Assembly (NCBI GenBank): GCA_030949985.1
Contig: JAUZRX010000015.1
Span: forward strand, 124,001 to 188,000
From: Acidobacteriota bacterium
GTDB lineage: Bacteria; Acidobacteriota; Polarisedimenticolia; J045
Direction of reading: 5' to 3'
DNA: 64,000 bases
The notes beneath the pieces are model-generated. The model did not search any database. It was not told the origin of the DNA and saw nothing but the letters and a program-made list of their open reading frames with translations. Of this stretch, positions 7,553-15,415 are shown in pieces. Each line of letters begins with the position of its first letter. Positions within the stretch are counted from its first letter, which is position 1. The position numbers and the translations under genes are program-made.

Positions 7553-9024
7553 AGCCCTGTCGCCCCCCACGGCCCGAACCGCTGATCTTCGAGGTCTCCC
7601 GTCCGGGGAGGGTCGGTTATTCGCTGCCCCGGACCGAGGCCCCCCCCGCCCCCCAGGATATCGAACCGGAACTGCTGCTGGAGGGCAAGCCGGCGCTGCC
7701 GGAGGTCAGCGAGGTGGAAGTGCTGCGTCACTTCACCCGCCTGTCCCATCTCAACTACTCCATCGATGACGGCATGCTCCCCCTCGGTTCGTGCACGATG
7801 AAATACAACCCGAGGGTCAACGAGAAGATCGCACGGCTTCCGGGGCTGTCGATGGTCCACCCTTTCCAGGTCGAGTCCTCCTGCCAGGGCGCGCTCGAGT
7901 TGATGGCGCGGCTCGAGGAGCGGCTGGTGGAAATCACCGGGATGGACGCCTTCACCCTGCAGCCTGCAGCCGGTGCCCACGGGGAACTGACCGGCATGCT
8001 GATGATCCGCCAGTGCCTGCTCGACCGCGGTGACCGGCGGAGCGTCGTGCTGATCCCCGACTCGGCTCATGGTACCAATCCCGCCAGTTGCGTGTTCAGC
8101 GGCTTCACCCCTGAACCCATCGCCTCGGGAGCGGACGGCCGGGTGGACATGGAGGCCTTCCGCCGGAGGGTCGTCCGTGGTGACGTCGCGGCACTGATGC
8201 TGACCAACCCCAACACCCTGGGCATCTTCGAAAGCAACATCGCCGAGATCTGTCGCCTGATCCACGAGCACGGTGGCTTCGTCTACGGTGACGGCGCCAA
8301 CCTCAACGCCATGCTGGGGCTGACGCGTCCGGGAGACCAGGGGATCGACGTGATCCACCTCAACCTGCACAAGACCTTCACCACTCCGCATGGTGGCGGC
8401 GGTCCCGGCAGCGGACCGGTCGGGGTACGGGGCGAGTTGGTCGAGTATCTTCCCGTTCCCCGGGTGTTGCGCCGGGACGATCGCTGGACGCTGGCCTACG
8501 ACGCTCCCCGGAGCATCGGCCGGGTATCGGCCTATTACGGCAACTTCGGCATGCTGCTGCGGGCATTGGCCTACATCCAGGAAATGGGGGCGTCGGGCCT
8601 CCGGCAGGTGGGTGAGGATGCCATCCTCAACGCCAACTACCTGCGCTCGGCTCTCGAGGAGTTTTTCGATCTGCCCTATGCGACCCCTTCGATGCACGAG
8701 GTCGTTCTCTCGGATCGTACGCTCGAGGCCGAGACGGGTGTCACGACCCTCGACGTGGCCAAGCGGCTGATGGACTACGGCTTTCATCCGCCAACGGTCT
8801 ATTTCCCCCTGGTCGTGCAGGGGGCGCTGATGATCGAGCCGACGGAGACCGAGAGTCGGGAAGAGCTCGATGCGTTCGTCGATGCCTTGAGGGCGATTCA
8901 TCGCGAGGCCCATGAAGAGCCCGAGACCGTCAAGTCGGCCCCCTGGCACACGCCTGTCAGGCGGCTCGACGAGGTGCAGGCCAACCGGCGGCCGCGGGTG
9001 CGCTGGCTGCCCGGAGAGGAGTGA
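7549..9024 (+). CDS. gcvPB: glycine dehydrogenase (decarboxylating) subunit 2
   Basis: This 491-residue subunit carries the pyridoxal-phosphate lysine, predicted as Lys275 in LNLHKTFTTPHGGGGPGSGPV. Other family blocks are GSCTMKYNPRVNE and IPDSAHGTNPAS. The GTG start shares bases with the gcvPA stop (GTGA), so the four gcv genes are tightly coupled. The stop at 9022-9024 directly abuts the stop of the convergent maf gene with no spacer, so there is no room for a separate terminator. Confidence 0.96.
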   Translation: MKPCRPPRPEPLIFEVSRPGRVGYSLPRTEAPPAPQDIEPELLLEGKPALPEVSEVEVLRHFTRLSHLNYSIDDGMLPLGSCTMKYNPRVNEKIARLPGLSMVHPFQVESSCQGALELMARLEERLVEITGMDAFTLQPAAGAHGELTGMLMIRQCLLDRGDRRSVVLIPDSAHGTNPASCVFSGFTPEPIASGADGRVDMEAFRRRVVRGDVAALMLTNPNTLGIFESNIAEICRLIHEHGGFVYGDGANLNAMLGLTRPGDQGIDVIHLNLHKTFTTPHGGGGPGSGPVGVRGELVEYLPVPRVLRRDDRWTLAYDAPRSIGRVSAYYGNFGMLLRALAYIQEMGASGLRQVGEDAILNANYLRSALEEFFDLPYATPSMHEVVLSDRTLEAETGVTTLDVAKRLMDYGFHPPTVYFPLVVQGALMIEPTETESREELDAFVDALRAIHREAHEEPETVKSAPWHTPVRRLDEVQANRRPRVRWLPGEE

Positions 9025-9651
9025 TCAGCCGTCACCCCCCGCCGGGGCGCCGAGTGTGGGCAGGGGGGCCCCGGCTCGGCGCAGCAGGCGTCGCACCACC
9101 TCCAGGGGCAGGCCGATGACATTGCTCGCCGAGCCTTCCAGGCGTTCGACGAACCACGCTCCGGCGCCTTGCAGCGCGTAGGCGCCGGCCTTGTCCAGGG
9201 GTTCGCGGCTCGCGGCGTAGCGCCGGATCTCCCGGGGATCGAGCCGGGCGAAGCGGACCCGCGTGGTGGAGGCCTCCTCGAGCACCTCGCCCTCGGGCCG
9301 AACGAGGGCGACTCCCGTGCAGACCTGGTGCCACCTGGCGGAGAGGCGGGTCAGCATGGCCTCGGCCGCCGCCGCATCGCGGGGTTTGCCCAGCGCGTCT
9401 TCACCTGCGAAGACGAGGGTATCGGCCCCCAGGACCAGGCAGTGGGGGCGCTGGCCGTGGGCCACGATGGCCTTGCGGCGTGCGAGCCGGAGGACGTTTT
9501 CCGCTGGGGGCAGGGAGGGGTCGGGGGTTTCGTCCACATCCACGGGCAGGACCTCGAAATCCAGGCCGACGGAGGCGAGCAGCTCCCTGCGGCGTGGGGA
9601 GGCGGAAGCCAGGACGATCTTCGGTGGGACCGGCGAAGTCATGGGGGGCAT
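9025..9651 (-). CDS. maf: Maf family nucleoside triphosphate pyrophosphatase
   Basis: The 208-residue protein starts with VLASASPRRRELLASVG, the Maf signature, and contains ADTLVFAGEDALGKP and YALQGAGAWFVERLEGSASNVIGLPL, all typical of this housecleaning family. Maf proteins hydrolyse non-canonical or modified nucleotides such as dTTP/UTP analogues or m7GTP. The Maf versus YceF/YhdE subtype cannot be settled here. I placed the start at the ATG at 9651, which has GGAGATA just before it; a second ATG lies three codons in, and an in-frame ATG further upstream would give 15 more residues. The gene is divergent from the cytochrome gene with only about 14 bases between starts. Confidence 0.93.
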   Translation of the reverse strand: MPPMTSPVPPKIVLASASPRRRELLASVGLDFEVLPVDVDETPDPSLPPAENVLRLARRKAIVAHGQRPHCLVLGADTLVFAGEDALGKPRDAAAAEAMLTRLSARWHQVCTGVALVRPEGEVLEEASTTRVRFARLDPREIRRYAASREPLDKAGAYALQGAGAWFVERLEGSASNVIGLPLEVVRRLLRRAGAPLPTLGAPAGGDG

Positions 9652-9665
9652 TATCTCCGACTTCG

Positions 9666-11141
9666 ATGACCGTGAGTGCTTTTTTGCGGCAGCCACGGCC
9701 GGGGCTTATCCTCGACACGTTCCGGGTGCCCCCCGGACCGAGGTCCGCCTTGCTGCAGAGTTCTTCGGAGTGTCCGCCCATCGCCCGGCCGCCGAAGGGT
9801 GGCGGTGGTGGCCTGCGGCTCCTGGGCGGCATGGTGCTGTTGCTGTTGCTGGCGGCGGGTGCGGCGCCGGCAGTCGCCGCGGAACGGGAACCCGATCTCG
9901 TGATCTTCTTCAGCGGCGGGACCGAGGGGTACATCGATCAGTGTGGCTGCTCGCGCTTCCCCATGGGGGGCCTGGGTCGACGGGGCGGCTATATCCGGAG
10001 TGTTCGACGTCGTTGGCCCGGTGCCGCGGCTGTCCTGCTCGACGGTGGGAACTTCTTCGACCAGCCGGGCCTGATCGGCGATGTGAAGACCCGGGGCCTG
10101 GTGCGCGGCATGAACTACCTCGGTTACCGGTTGGCGGCGGTGGGGGAGAGAGACCTGGTGGGGGGCTTCGAGCACTTCCAGGAGACTACGGGAGACGCCC
10201 GATTCCCGATCATCTGCGCCAACCTGGTGCGGGAAGATACCCGGATCCCGCTCCTCCCTCCTGCCACGCTGGTCGTGGCGGGAGAGCTGAAAATCGGCGT
10301 GGTCGGCCTGATGCGCCACAACCCGGCGCTGAGGCTGGATCTGGCGGGGGGAGGGCACGCGATCACCGTTCCGGCGCTGCCGGCCCTCGAAAATGCCCTG
10401 ATGGCCCTGCGGGACCAGAGCGACCTGATCGTCCTGCTGGCCACCATGCCCCTCGAGGACGTCCGGCTGCTGGTGCGTCGGGTGAGCGAGGTCGAGTTGG
10501 TGCTGGGGGCTTTCGGCTCCCGGGCCACGTCCCGGGCCGTTATCGAAGGTCGGGCGCGGATTCTCTACGTGGGAGACCAGGGGAAGAACCTGGGGCAGGT
10601 GAATGTCTACCGGGGATCCTCCGGGTCGCTCTCGCTCGAGCCGCGCCTGGTCCAGATCAACGAGAAAATCCCTCCAGACCCGCACCTCGAGCAGCTGGTC
10701 GTGGAGGTTCTCGCCGACGCTCAGGACGCCGAGCGGGCGACGCTCACAGCGATGGATCCCAGCGGTGAGGGGGGCACCGGAGCCTATCTCGGGGCCGGCG
10801 CTTGCGCCGCCTGCCACAGCGCCATCGTCGAGGACTGGTCGTCTTCGGCTCATGCCCTGGCCCTCGAAAGCCTCAAGCGGGAGCCGAACGGGATGCGTCC
10901 GGCCTGCATCGCCTGCCACGTCACCGGTTACGGCCAGGTCGGGGGCTGGGTCGACCAGCGCACCACGCCCCATCTGGCGGGAGTCGGGTGTGAGGCCTGC
11001 CACGGTCCGGGGGCCAGCCATGTGGCCCACCCCAAGCGGCCCTACGGTCGGATTTCCCTGCCGACCTGTACCAGTTGCCACACCGTCGAACTGGACCCGG
11101 ATTTCAACTACTACGGCGACCTTCCCCTCGTCTCTCATTGA
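9666..11141 (+). CDS. exported phosphoesterase-like / tetraheme cytochrome c fusion
   Basis: The first half resembles the UshA/5'-nucleotidase-like family that carries a CGC motif (VIFFSGGTEGYIDQCGCSRF, MGGLGRRGGYIRS and VLLDGGNFFD). The last 140 residues contain four CXXCH heme sites (CAACH, CIACH, CEACH and CTSCH) as in cytochrome c-554-like proteins. A hydrophobic stretch (GMVLLLLLAAGAAPAVAA) is the likely signal peptide, placing the protein in the periplasm. The true start is uncertain. The ATG at 9666 leaves a long N-terminal tail, and an in-frame TTG near 9751 or the ATG at 9831 is closer to the signal peptide. The electron-transfer role is inferred from the hemes; the substrate is unknown. 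Confidence 0.8.
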   Translation: MTVSAFLRQPRPGLILDTFRVPPGPRSALLQSSSECPPIARPPKGGGGGLRLLGGMVLLLLLAAGAAPAVAAEREPDLVIFFSGGTEGYIDQCGCSRFPMGGLGRRGGYIRSVRRRWPGAAAVLLDGGNFFDQPGLIGDVKTRGLVRGMNYLGYRLAAVGERDLVGGFEHFQETTGDARFPIICANLVREDTRIPLLPPATLVVAGELKIGVVGLMRHNPALRLDLAGGGHAITVPALPALENALMALRDQSDLIVLLATMPLEDVRLLVRRVSEVELVLGAFGSRATSRAVIEGRARILYVGDQGKNLGQVNVYRGSSGSLSLEPRLVQINEKIPPDPHLEQLVVEVLADAQDAERATLTAMDPSGEGGTGAYLGAGACAACHSAIVEDWSSSAHALALESLKREPNGMRPACIACHVTGYGQVGGWVDQRTTPHLAGVGCEACHGPGASHVAHPKRPYGRISLPTCTSCHTVELDPDFNYYGDLPLVSH

Positions 11142-11190
11142 AGCGGTGCCGGCCCGGTGCGTCGTCGGCGAACGCCTGGATCGGGAAGGC

Positions 11191-11231
11191 GGAAAAAGAA
11201 CTGGCCCGCCGGGGGGAGCCGACGGGCCAGC
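11191..11231 (-). terminator. intrinsic terminator for the sigma region 4 gene
   Basis: A 12-bp stem with one mismatch joins 11202-11213 to 11220-11231 around a short loop. On the minus strand it is followed by TTCTTTTT, read from 11201 down to 11194. It is correctly placed and oriented to end the transcript of the minus-strand gene whose stop is at 11315. Confidence 0.65.
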
Positions 11232-11240
11232 GTGCAATTG

Positions 11241-11310
11241 GGAGGAGGTCGGTTTAGGAGGGGGAGGGTCTCCTCCCGTCTGGGCTGGGGGGGCAGCCCA
11301 GGGGGCACTG
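11241..11310. other. cluster of GC-rich hairpins in a convergent intergenic region
   Basis: Between the cytochrome stop (11141) and the sigma-like stop (11315) there are, besides the terminator, two further inverted repeats: GGGAGGAG pairing with CTCCTCCC downstream, and CTGGGCTG pairing with CAGCCCAG around a run of G. Neither has a T-run on the plus strand. They may help stop convergent transcription. Confidence 0.35.
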
Positions 11311-11314
11311 GAGG

Positions 11315-11674
11315 TCAGGTCAGAGAGAAGTTCAACTGCTGGCGCAAGGAGCCCAATCGCTCGCGCAGCTTCAACTTGGCTTCCTTTTCGAGTTGCCGCA
11401 CACGTTCGCGGGACAGACCGAGGATCTTGCCGATTTCCTCGAGGGTCATTTCGTCGTTGCCCATCACACCGAAGCGCTTGAGGAGGATCAGCCGCTCCCT
11501 TTCGGGAAGCTCCTCGAGAGCCTGGCGCGTGAGCTGGACCAGCTCTTTCTTGTAGACGTTGTCTTCAGGACGAGCCGTCCCGGGATCTTCCATGAGCTGG
11601 GAGAGCCGGGTTTCCCCGTCGTGGTCGACGAAGTCGTCAAGAGACTTTTCTTTCAGGAGCCATGGAATCCACAT
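11315..11674 (-). CDS. stand-alone sigma-70 region 3.2/4 protein
   Basis: The 119-residue protein begins where region 3.2 of a housekeeping-type sigma factor would begin (SLDDFVDHDGE and LSQLMEDPG). It then has a full region 4: LPERERLILLKRFGV, followed by the helix-turn-helix MTLEEIGKILGLSRERVRQLE, which contacts -35 elements. Regions 1.2 and 2, which bind core polymerase and melt the -10, are missing. The in-frame sequence upstream of the ATG meets a TAG after 14 codons, and only 336 bases separate it from divergent mutL, so region 2 cannot be encoded there. GAGGTAAAGCTG ahead of the ATG is a good ribosome binding site. It may be a two-part sigma subunit, a regulator or a decoy; function unknown. 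Confidence 0.82.
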   Translation of the reverse strand: MWIPWLLKEKSLDDFVDHDGETRLSQLMEDPGTARPEDNVYKKELVQLTRQALEELPERERLILLKRFGVMGNDEMTLEEIGKILGLSRERVRQLEKEAKLKLRERLGSLRQQLNFSLT

Positions 11675-12010
11675 CAGCTTTACCTCGGCGGGTTTCTCGT
11701 CCCGCCCATGCTACTGCAACCTGTATGCCATCTTTGAGGGGTCAAAAACGGCCTTTTTCGCCTCCCGAGTGCGCCACTTTGGCGCGGAGTGCCTGGTTGG
11801 CATGCGATGAAGGCCCTGTTGCCTGGTAAGGCAGGCCCGCGGGGCCGGGTCGAAAGCGGGACACCGATCCGGGGGCCGGCGGAATCTAGCACAATCTTGC
11901 TGCAGACAAAAGACCTTTCTCGCCAAAGGCGTCCCTGCCCGGCGCGGGCATCACCGCGGGACAGGCGGGATAATGTGGTGGGGGCGGGCGACCCGGCCCG
12001 GGAGGAAGCG
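11675..12010. other. divergent intergenic region between the sigma-like gene and mutL
   Basis: I see no convincing gene in these 336 bases. The minus strand has an extended -10-like TGCTAGATT reading from about 11892 to 11884, which could start the sigma-like transcript. The plus strand has GATAAT at 11969-11974 ahead of mutL without a clear -35. A small hairpin (TGCCT and AGGCA) lies near 11820-11833. Confidence 0.35.
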
Positions 12011-13777
12011 GTGGGAAGAATCAAGGTGCTCGAGCAGGCGATCGCCGATCGGATCGCCGCGGGTGAGGTGGTCGAAAGGCCGGCCTCCGTGCTTCGCGAA
12101 CTGCTCGACAACGCCCTGGACGCGGGGGCGGGCAAGATCGAGATCGTTCTGGCCGCGGGCGGGCGGGAGCTGATACAGGCCAGCGACGACGGCTGCGGCA
12201 TGGGACGGGACGACGCCCTGCTGGCTTTCGAGCGGCACGCCACGAGCAAGATCCGCTCCGGCGAGGACCTGGAGCGGATCGCCACCCTGGGTTTCCGGGG
12301 CGAGGCCCTGGCGGCGACGGCGGCGGTGGCCCGGGTCGAGCTCCTGACGGCGGACGACGACTCGGGACAGGCCACCCGGGTTGTCATCGAGCAGGGGAGG
12401 TTGTCACGGGTCGACCCGGCTTCCCGGGCCCGGGGTACCACCATTCGCGTGATGGACCTGTTTGCCGGGATTCCCGCCCGGAGGAAATTTCTCAAGACTC
12501 CCGCCACGGAACTCGACCATTGCCTGAAAGTCGCGCGCCGCGCCGCGATGGCCCGGCCGGAGGTGGGTTTTCGCCTGCGGCAGGCCCAGCGGACGCTGAT
12601 GGCTCTGCCCCCCGGCCAGCCGGTCGGCGAGCGGATTGCCGGCATCGTCGGCGCCGCGGTGGCTCGCCGGCTGGTGGAAATCCAGCGCCAGGCGGGAGAT
12701 CTGGCCATCGAGGCCTGGGCGGGGCCCGTCGATCTGGCTCGCAGCAGCCGGGACGGGATTCACCTGTTTCTCAACCGGCGGCCGGTGCGGGATCCGTTCC
12801 TGGTGCGGGCGGTGCTCGATGTCTACCGCCCGCTGCTGCCCTCCGGCAGGTTTCCGGTAGTGGTGGTCTGGCTCGAGGTGCCGCCCGGAGAGGTGGACGT
12901 CAACGTTCATCCGGCCAAGAGCGAGGTGCGCTTCCATCAGCCCCGGCAGGTCCGGGCCCTGGTGGTCGGAGCGCTCCAGCAGGCCCTGGCCAGCCGTGCC
13001 GCGATTCCCCACTTTGGTCGCGAGCGGCTCGACGACGGGGCGGCTGCCGGGGGGGGAGGGGTCGCGTTCGGTGGGGAGCGCTCCGCACCGGAAAGGCCCC
13101 CCTTTCTCCCGGTGGAGGGTGGGGAGGTCGGAGCGTCGCCGCCGCCGTCGCCGCGGGCGCCGGCGTCATCCCCCGGCGCCGAGGCGCAGGGGGCGCTGGT
13201 GCACGATGGGCCCAGGGTCCTCGCCCAGTACCGCAACACCTTCATCGTCGCGGAGGATGCGCGGGGGCTGTTGATCGTCGATCAGCACGTGGCCCACGAA
13301 CGTCTGCTCTACGAGCAGCTCTGCCGGCAGGCGGTAGAAGGCCCCCTTCCTCGCCAGGGGCTGATGTTCCCTCGGCCCCTCGAAGTGGGGCCGCGGGAGC
13401 TGGAGGTGGCCACCGGGCAGCACGATGCCCTCGCACGGCTCGGCTTCCGTTTCGAGAGTTTTGGCGAGTCGTCGCTCATCGTCCGGGAAGTGCCGGCCGT
13501 GTTCGGTAACGAGGCCCGGCCCGAGGCGCTGGTCGAAGTGCTGGCCCGTTTCGAACGAGGCGACCGGGCGGGGGCGGAGGATTTCTTCGATCATCTGCTG
13601 GCCACGGTGGCCTGCCAGGCCGCGGTCAAGAAGGGCTATCCCCTCGGTCCGGAGAAAATGGCCTACCTGTTGGGAGGGCTCGAGGCCTGCGAATGTCCGA
13701 GCCACTGCCCGCACGGGCGCGTGATCTCCCTGCGGATCGACCTTTCCTCCCTCAATTCCCGCTTCGAGCGCAGCTGA
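12011..13777 (+). CDS. mutL: DNA mismatch repair protein MutL, endonuclease type
   Basis: The 588-residue protein starts at GTG with GGGAGGAAGCG upstream, giving the standard N-terminus MGRIKVLEQAIADRIAAG. The GHKL ATPase motifs are clear (ELLDNALDAGA, DDGCGMGRDD and TLGFRGEAL). After a Pro/Ala-rich linker the C-terminal domain holds DQHVAHERLLYE, matching the metal-binding motif DQHA(X)2E(X)4E except Val for Ala. It also has VACQAAVKKG and HCPHGRV, which are conserved in nicking MutL proteins. It should therefore act as the strand-nicking endonuclease in methyl-independent mismatch repair. No mutS is in the window. Confidence 0.95.
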   Translation: MGRIKVLEQAIADRIAAGEVVERPASVLRELLDNALDAGAGKIEIVLAAGGRELIQASDDGCGMGRDDALLAFERHATSKIRSGEDLERIATLGFRGEALAATAAVARVELLTADDDSGQATRVVIEQGRLSRVDPASRARGTTIRVMDLFAGIPARRKFLKTPATELDHCLKVARRAAMARPEVGFRLRQAQRTLMALPPGQPVGERIAGIVGAAVARRLVEIQRQAGDLAIEAWAGPVDLARSSRDGIHLFLNRRPVRDPFLVRAVLDVYRPLLPSGRFPVVVVWLEVPPGEVDVNVHPAKSEVRFHQPRQVRALVVGALQQALASRAAIPHFGRERLDDGAAAGGGGVAFGGERSAPERPPFLPVEGGEVGASPPPSPRAPASSPGAEAQGALVHDGPRVLAQYRNTFIVAEDARGLLIVDQHVAHERLLYEQLCRQAVEGPLPRQGLMFPRPLEVGPRELEVATGQHDALARLGFRFESFGESSLIVREVPAVFGNEARPEALVEVLARFERGDRAGAEDFFDHLLATVACQAAVKKGYPLGPEKMAYLLGGLEACECPSHCPHGRVISLRIDLSSLNSRFERS

Positions 13778-13848
13778 AGGGCCGGGTCGGCAGGCACCGG
13801 GGTGGTTCGGATCGGCGAAGGGGAGGGGCCGGGGGTGGCGGATACGAG

Positions 13849-14571
13849 ATGACGGCAGGCACCCAGGCTGAACGTGAGCGCCTTCCGGCGCCCGGGAGGG
13901 GCTGGGCCGGCCGGCCTCTGCCGCTGCTGCTGGCTGGCCTGACGTTGGCCGCCGGCGTTTCGGCCCCCCGTGCCGACCGCGTGGTGTTCACCGACCACCG
14001 GATGCTCCAGGTGGAGTCGGTGGAGGCCCGGGGAGAGTGGCTGGATCTCCACCTCGGAGGGGACAACAGGATCCGGGTGGCCCGCAGCCGGGTGCTCAGG
14101 ATCGTCCGCGACCGGGTCGAGCCCCCGCGGACCGAGAACGAGCCGGGGAAGGCGGACTGGCGGGAGCAGGCCGGTCCCTTCGCAGACTTCTTTCAGCAGG
14201 CCGCCGAACGGCACCGGCTCGAAGCGGCCCTGCTGCTGGCCGTGGCGACGGTGGAGAGCGGACTCGACCCGCTGGCCTTGAGTCCCAAGGGTGCGATGGG
14301 CTTGATGCAACTGATGCCCGCCACGGCGGATGAACTGGCCGTCGAGGACCCCTACGACCCGGAGCAGAACATCGACGCGGGGGCGGCCTGGCTCCGGCGC
14401 ATGCTCGAGCGCTTCGGCGGCGACCTGGACCTGGCCCTGGCGGCCTACAACGCCGGGGAGGGCGCCGTGCGACGCTTTGGCGGGGTACCGCCCTACCAGG
14501 AGACGAAGAACTTCGTCCGCCGGGTGCGGGAACGGGTGCGGCGGCTGTCGGCCGGCGGATCCGGCGCCTGA
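13849..14571 (+). CDS. exported lytic transglycosylase (SLT domain)
   Basis: The 240-residue protein begins with a basic segment and a hydrophobic signal sequence (PLLLAGLTLAAGVSA). A small region around residues 45-85 (VVFTDHRMLQVESVEARGEW) resembles the short beta domain often placed before SLT domains. The SLT domain follows, with the catalytic Glu in VATVESGLDPLALSP, then GAMGLMQLMPATA and AAYNAGEGAVRRFGG. It cleaves peptidoglycan glycan strands in the periplasm. The ATG at 13849 was chosen because it begins just before the signal peptide; earlier in-frame starts overlap mutL. Confidence 0.9.
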   Translation: MTAGTQAERERLPAPGRGWAGRPLPLLLAGLTLAAGVSAPRADRVVFTDHRMLQVESVEARGEWLDLHLGGDNRIRVARSRVLRIVRDRVEPPRTENEPGKADWREQAGPFADFFQQAAERHRLEAALLLAVATVESGLDPLALSPKGAMGLMQLMPATADELAVEDPYDPEQNIDAGAAWLRRMLERFGGDLDLALAAYNAGEGAVRRFGGVPPYQETKNFVRRVRERVRRLSAGGSGA

Positions 14572-14596
14572 GGCTCTCGAGTCCCGAGTCCAAGGC

Positions 14597-14624
14597 TTGC
14601 CCCCGCGGCGGGGCCTGCTATAAT
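14597..14624 (+). promoter_or_regulatory. sigma-70 promoter of the yceD-rpmF-fatty acid operon
   Basis: A perfect TATAAT (14619-14624) is preceded by TGC (extended -10) and by TTGCCC (14597-14602) at a 16-base spacing. The first gene starts at 14648, so the 5' leader is very short, about 15-18 bases. This is the best -10 match in the window, in keeping with a strong housekeeping operon. Confidence 0.7.
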
Positions 14625-14647
14625 CCGCGCGCCCTCGAGGTCAGACG

Positions 14648-15217
14648 ATGCTTTTTGATATCAGCGAGTTGGGGCCCACGGGAGTGAGCCTCGACGAGCG
14701 GGTCGATGTGCCCGCGTTCGAGTGGTCCGGTGGCGACCGCGTAGAGGTTCGGAAAGTTCGCATCCGGGCCCGGTTGGCGCCGACCCGCAGGGGCATCGAG
14801 GTCCAGGGCGAGTATGCAGCCCGCGTCGGGCTGCACTGCTCGCGCTGCCTGGAGGCCGTGGAGAAGGCCCTCGAGGGAGATTTCCGCCTCTACCTGCAGC
14901 CGGTGGCTGGGGAGGAGGCAGAGGAGAGTACGAGCGAGCAGTCCACCCGCGAGTCCGACGTGGATCTCTTCCCGGTGGTGGGCAAGCAGGTCGACCTGGC
15001 GGCGCTGCTGCGCGAACAGATCGACTTGGCCCTGCCGGTGAAGGTACTCTGCCGGGACGACTGCCGGGGATTGTGCGCTTCGTGTGGCGCGAATCTGAAC
15101 CAGGTCACCTGCCGCTGCGGCAACGAGGCGGGTGGCGGAATGTCCGCCCTGGCCGACCTGGCCCGGAAGTGGAACAGGAATGGAAGGGGGGAGCAGGATC
15201 CTCCCGGAGGTAAGTAA
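14648..15217 (+). CDS. yceD: YceD family protein (DUF177)
   Basis: The 189-residue protein has the DUF177 layout. The central CSRCLEAVEKALEGDF contains the conserved Cys pair. The C-terminal block CRDDCRGLCASCGANLN carries more cysteines and is followed by TCRCGNE, so a bound metal is possible. YceD-like proteins are linked to 23S rRNA accumulation and are nearly always encoded next to rpmF, as here. It is the first gene of the operon and is followed by rpmF after 3 bases. Confidence 0.88.
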   Translation: MLFDISELGPTGVSLDERVDVPAFEWSGGDRVEVRKVRIRARLAPTRRGIEVQGEYAARVGLHCSRCLEAVEKALEGDFRLYLQPVAGEEAEESTSEQSTRESDVDLFPVVGKQVDLAALLREQIDLALPVKVLCRDDCRGLCASCGANLNQVTCRCGNEAGGGMSALADLARKWNRNGRGEQDPPGGK

Positions 15218-15220
15218 TCC

Positions 15221-15406
15221 ATGGCGAATCCGAAGCGGCGCACCTCGAAGGCAAGGCGTGACAAGCGTCGCGCACACCACGCCCTGCGCACCCCGGGCAT
15301 GAGCGTCTGTCCCAACTGCCAGGAACTCAAACTGCCCCACAGGATCTGTCCCTCCTGCGGGCACTACAAGGGCAAAGAGATTCTCTCCACCGAAGAAGCC
15401 GACTAG
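15221..15406 (+). CDS. rpmF: 50S ribosomal protein L32
   Basis: The 61-residue protein starts [20 protein letters not shown], typical of L32. It has a four-cysteine zinc-ribbon pattern with pairs CPNC and CPSC. Zn-type (C+) L32 usually indicates no replacement for zinc shortage. It lies between yceD and plsX, the widely conserved order. GGAGGTAAGTAATCC precedes the ATG. Confidence 0.97.
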   Translation: MANPKRRTSKARRDKRRAHHALRTPGMSVCPNCQELKLPHRICPSCGHYKGKEILSTEEAD

Positions 15407-15415
15407 GGGTTTCCG

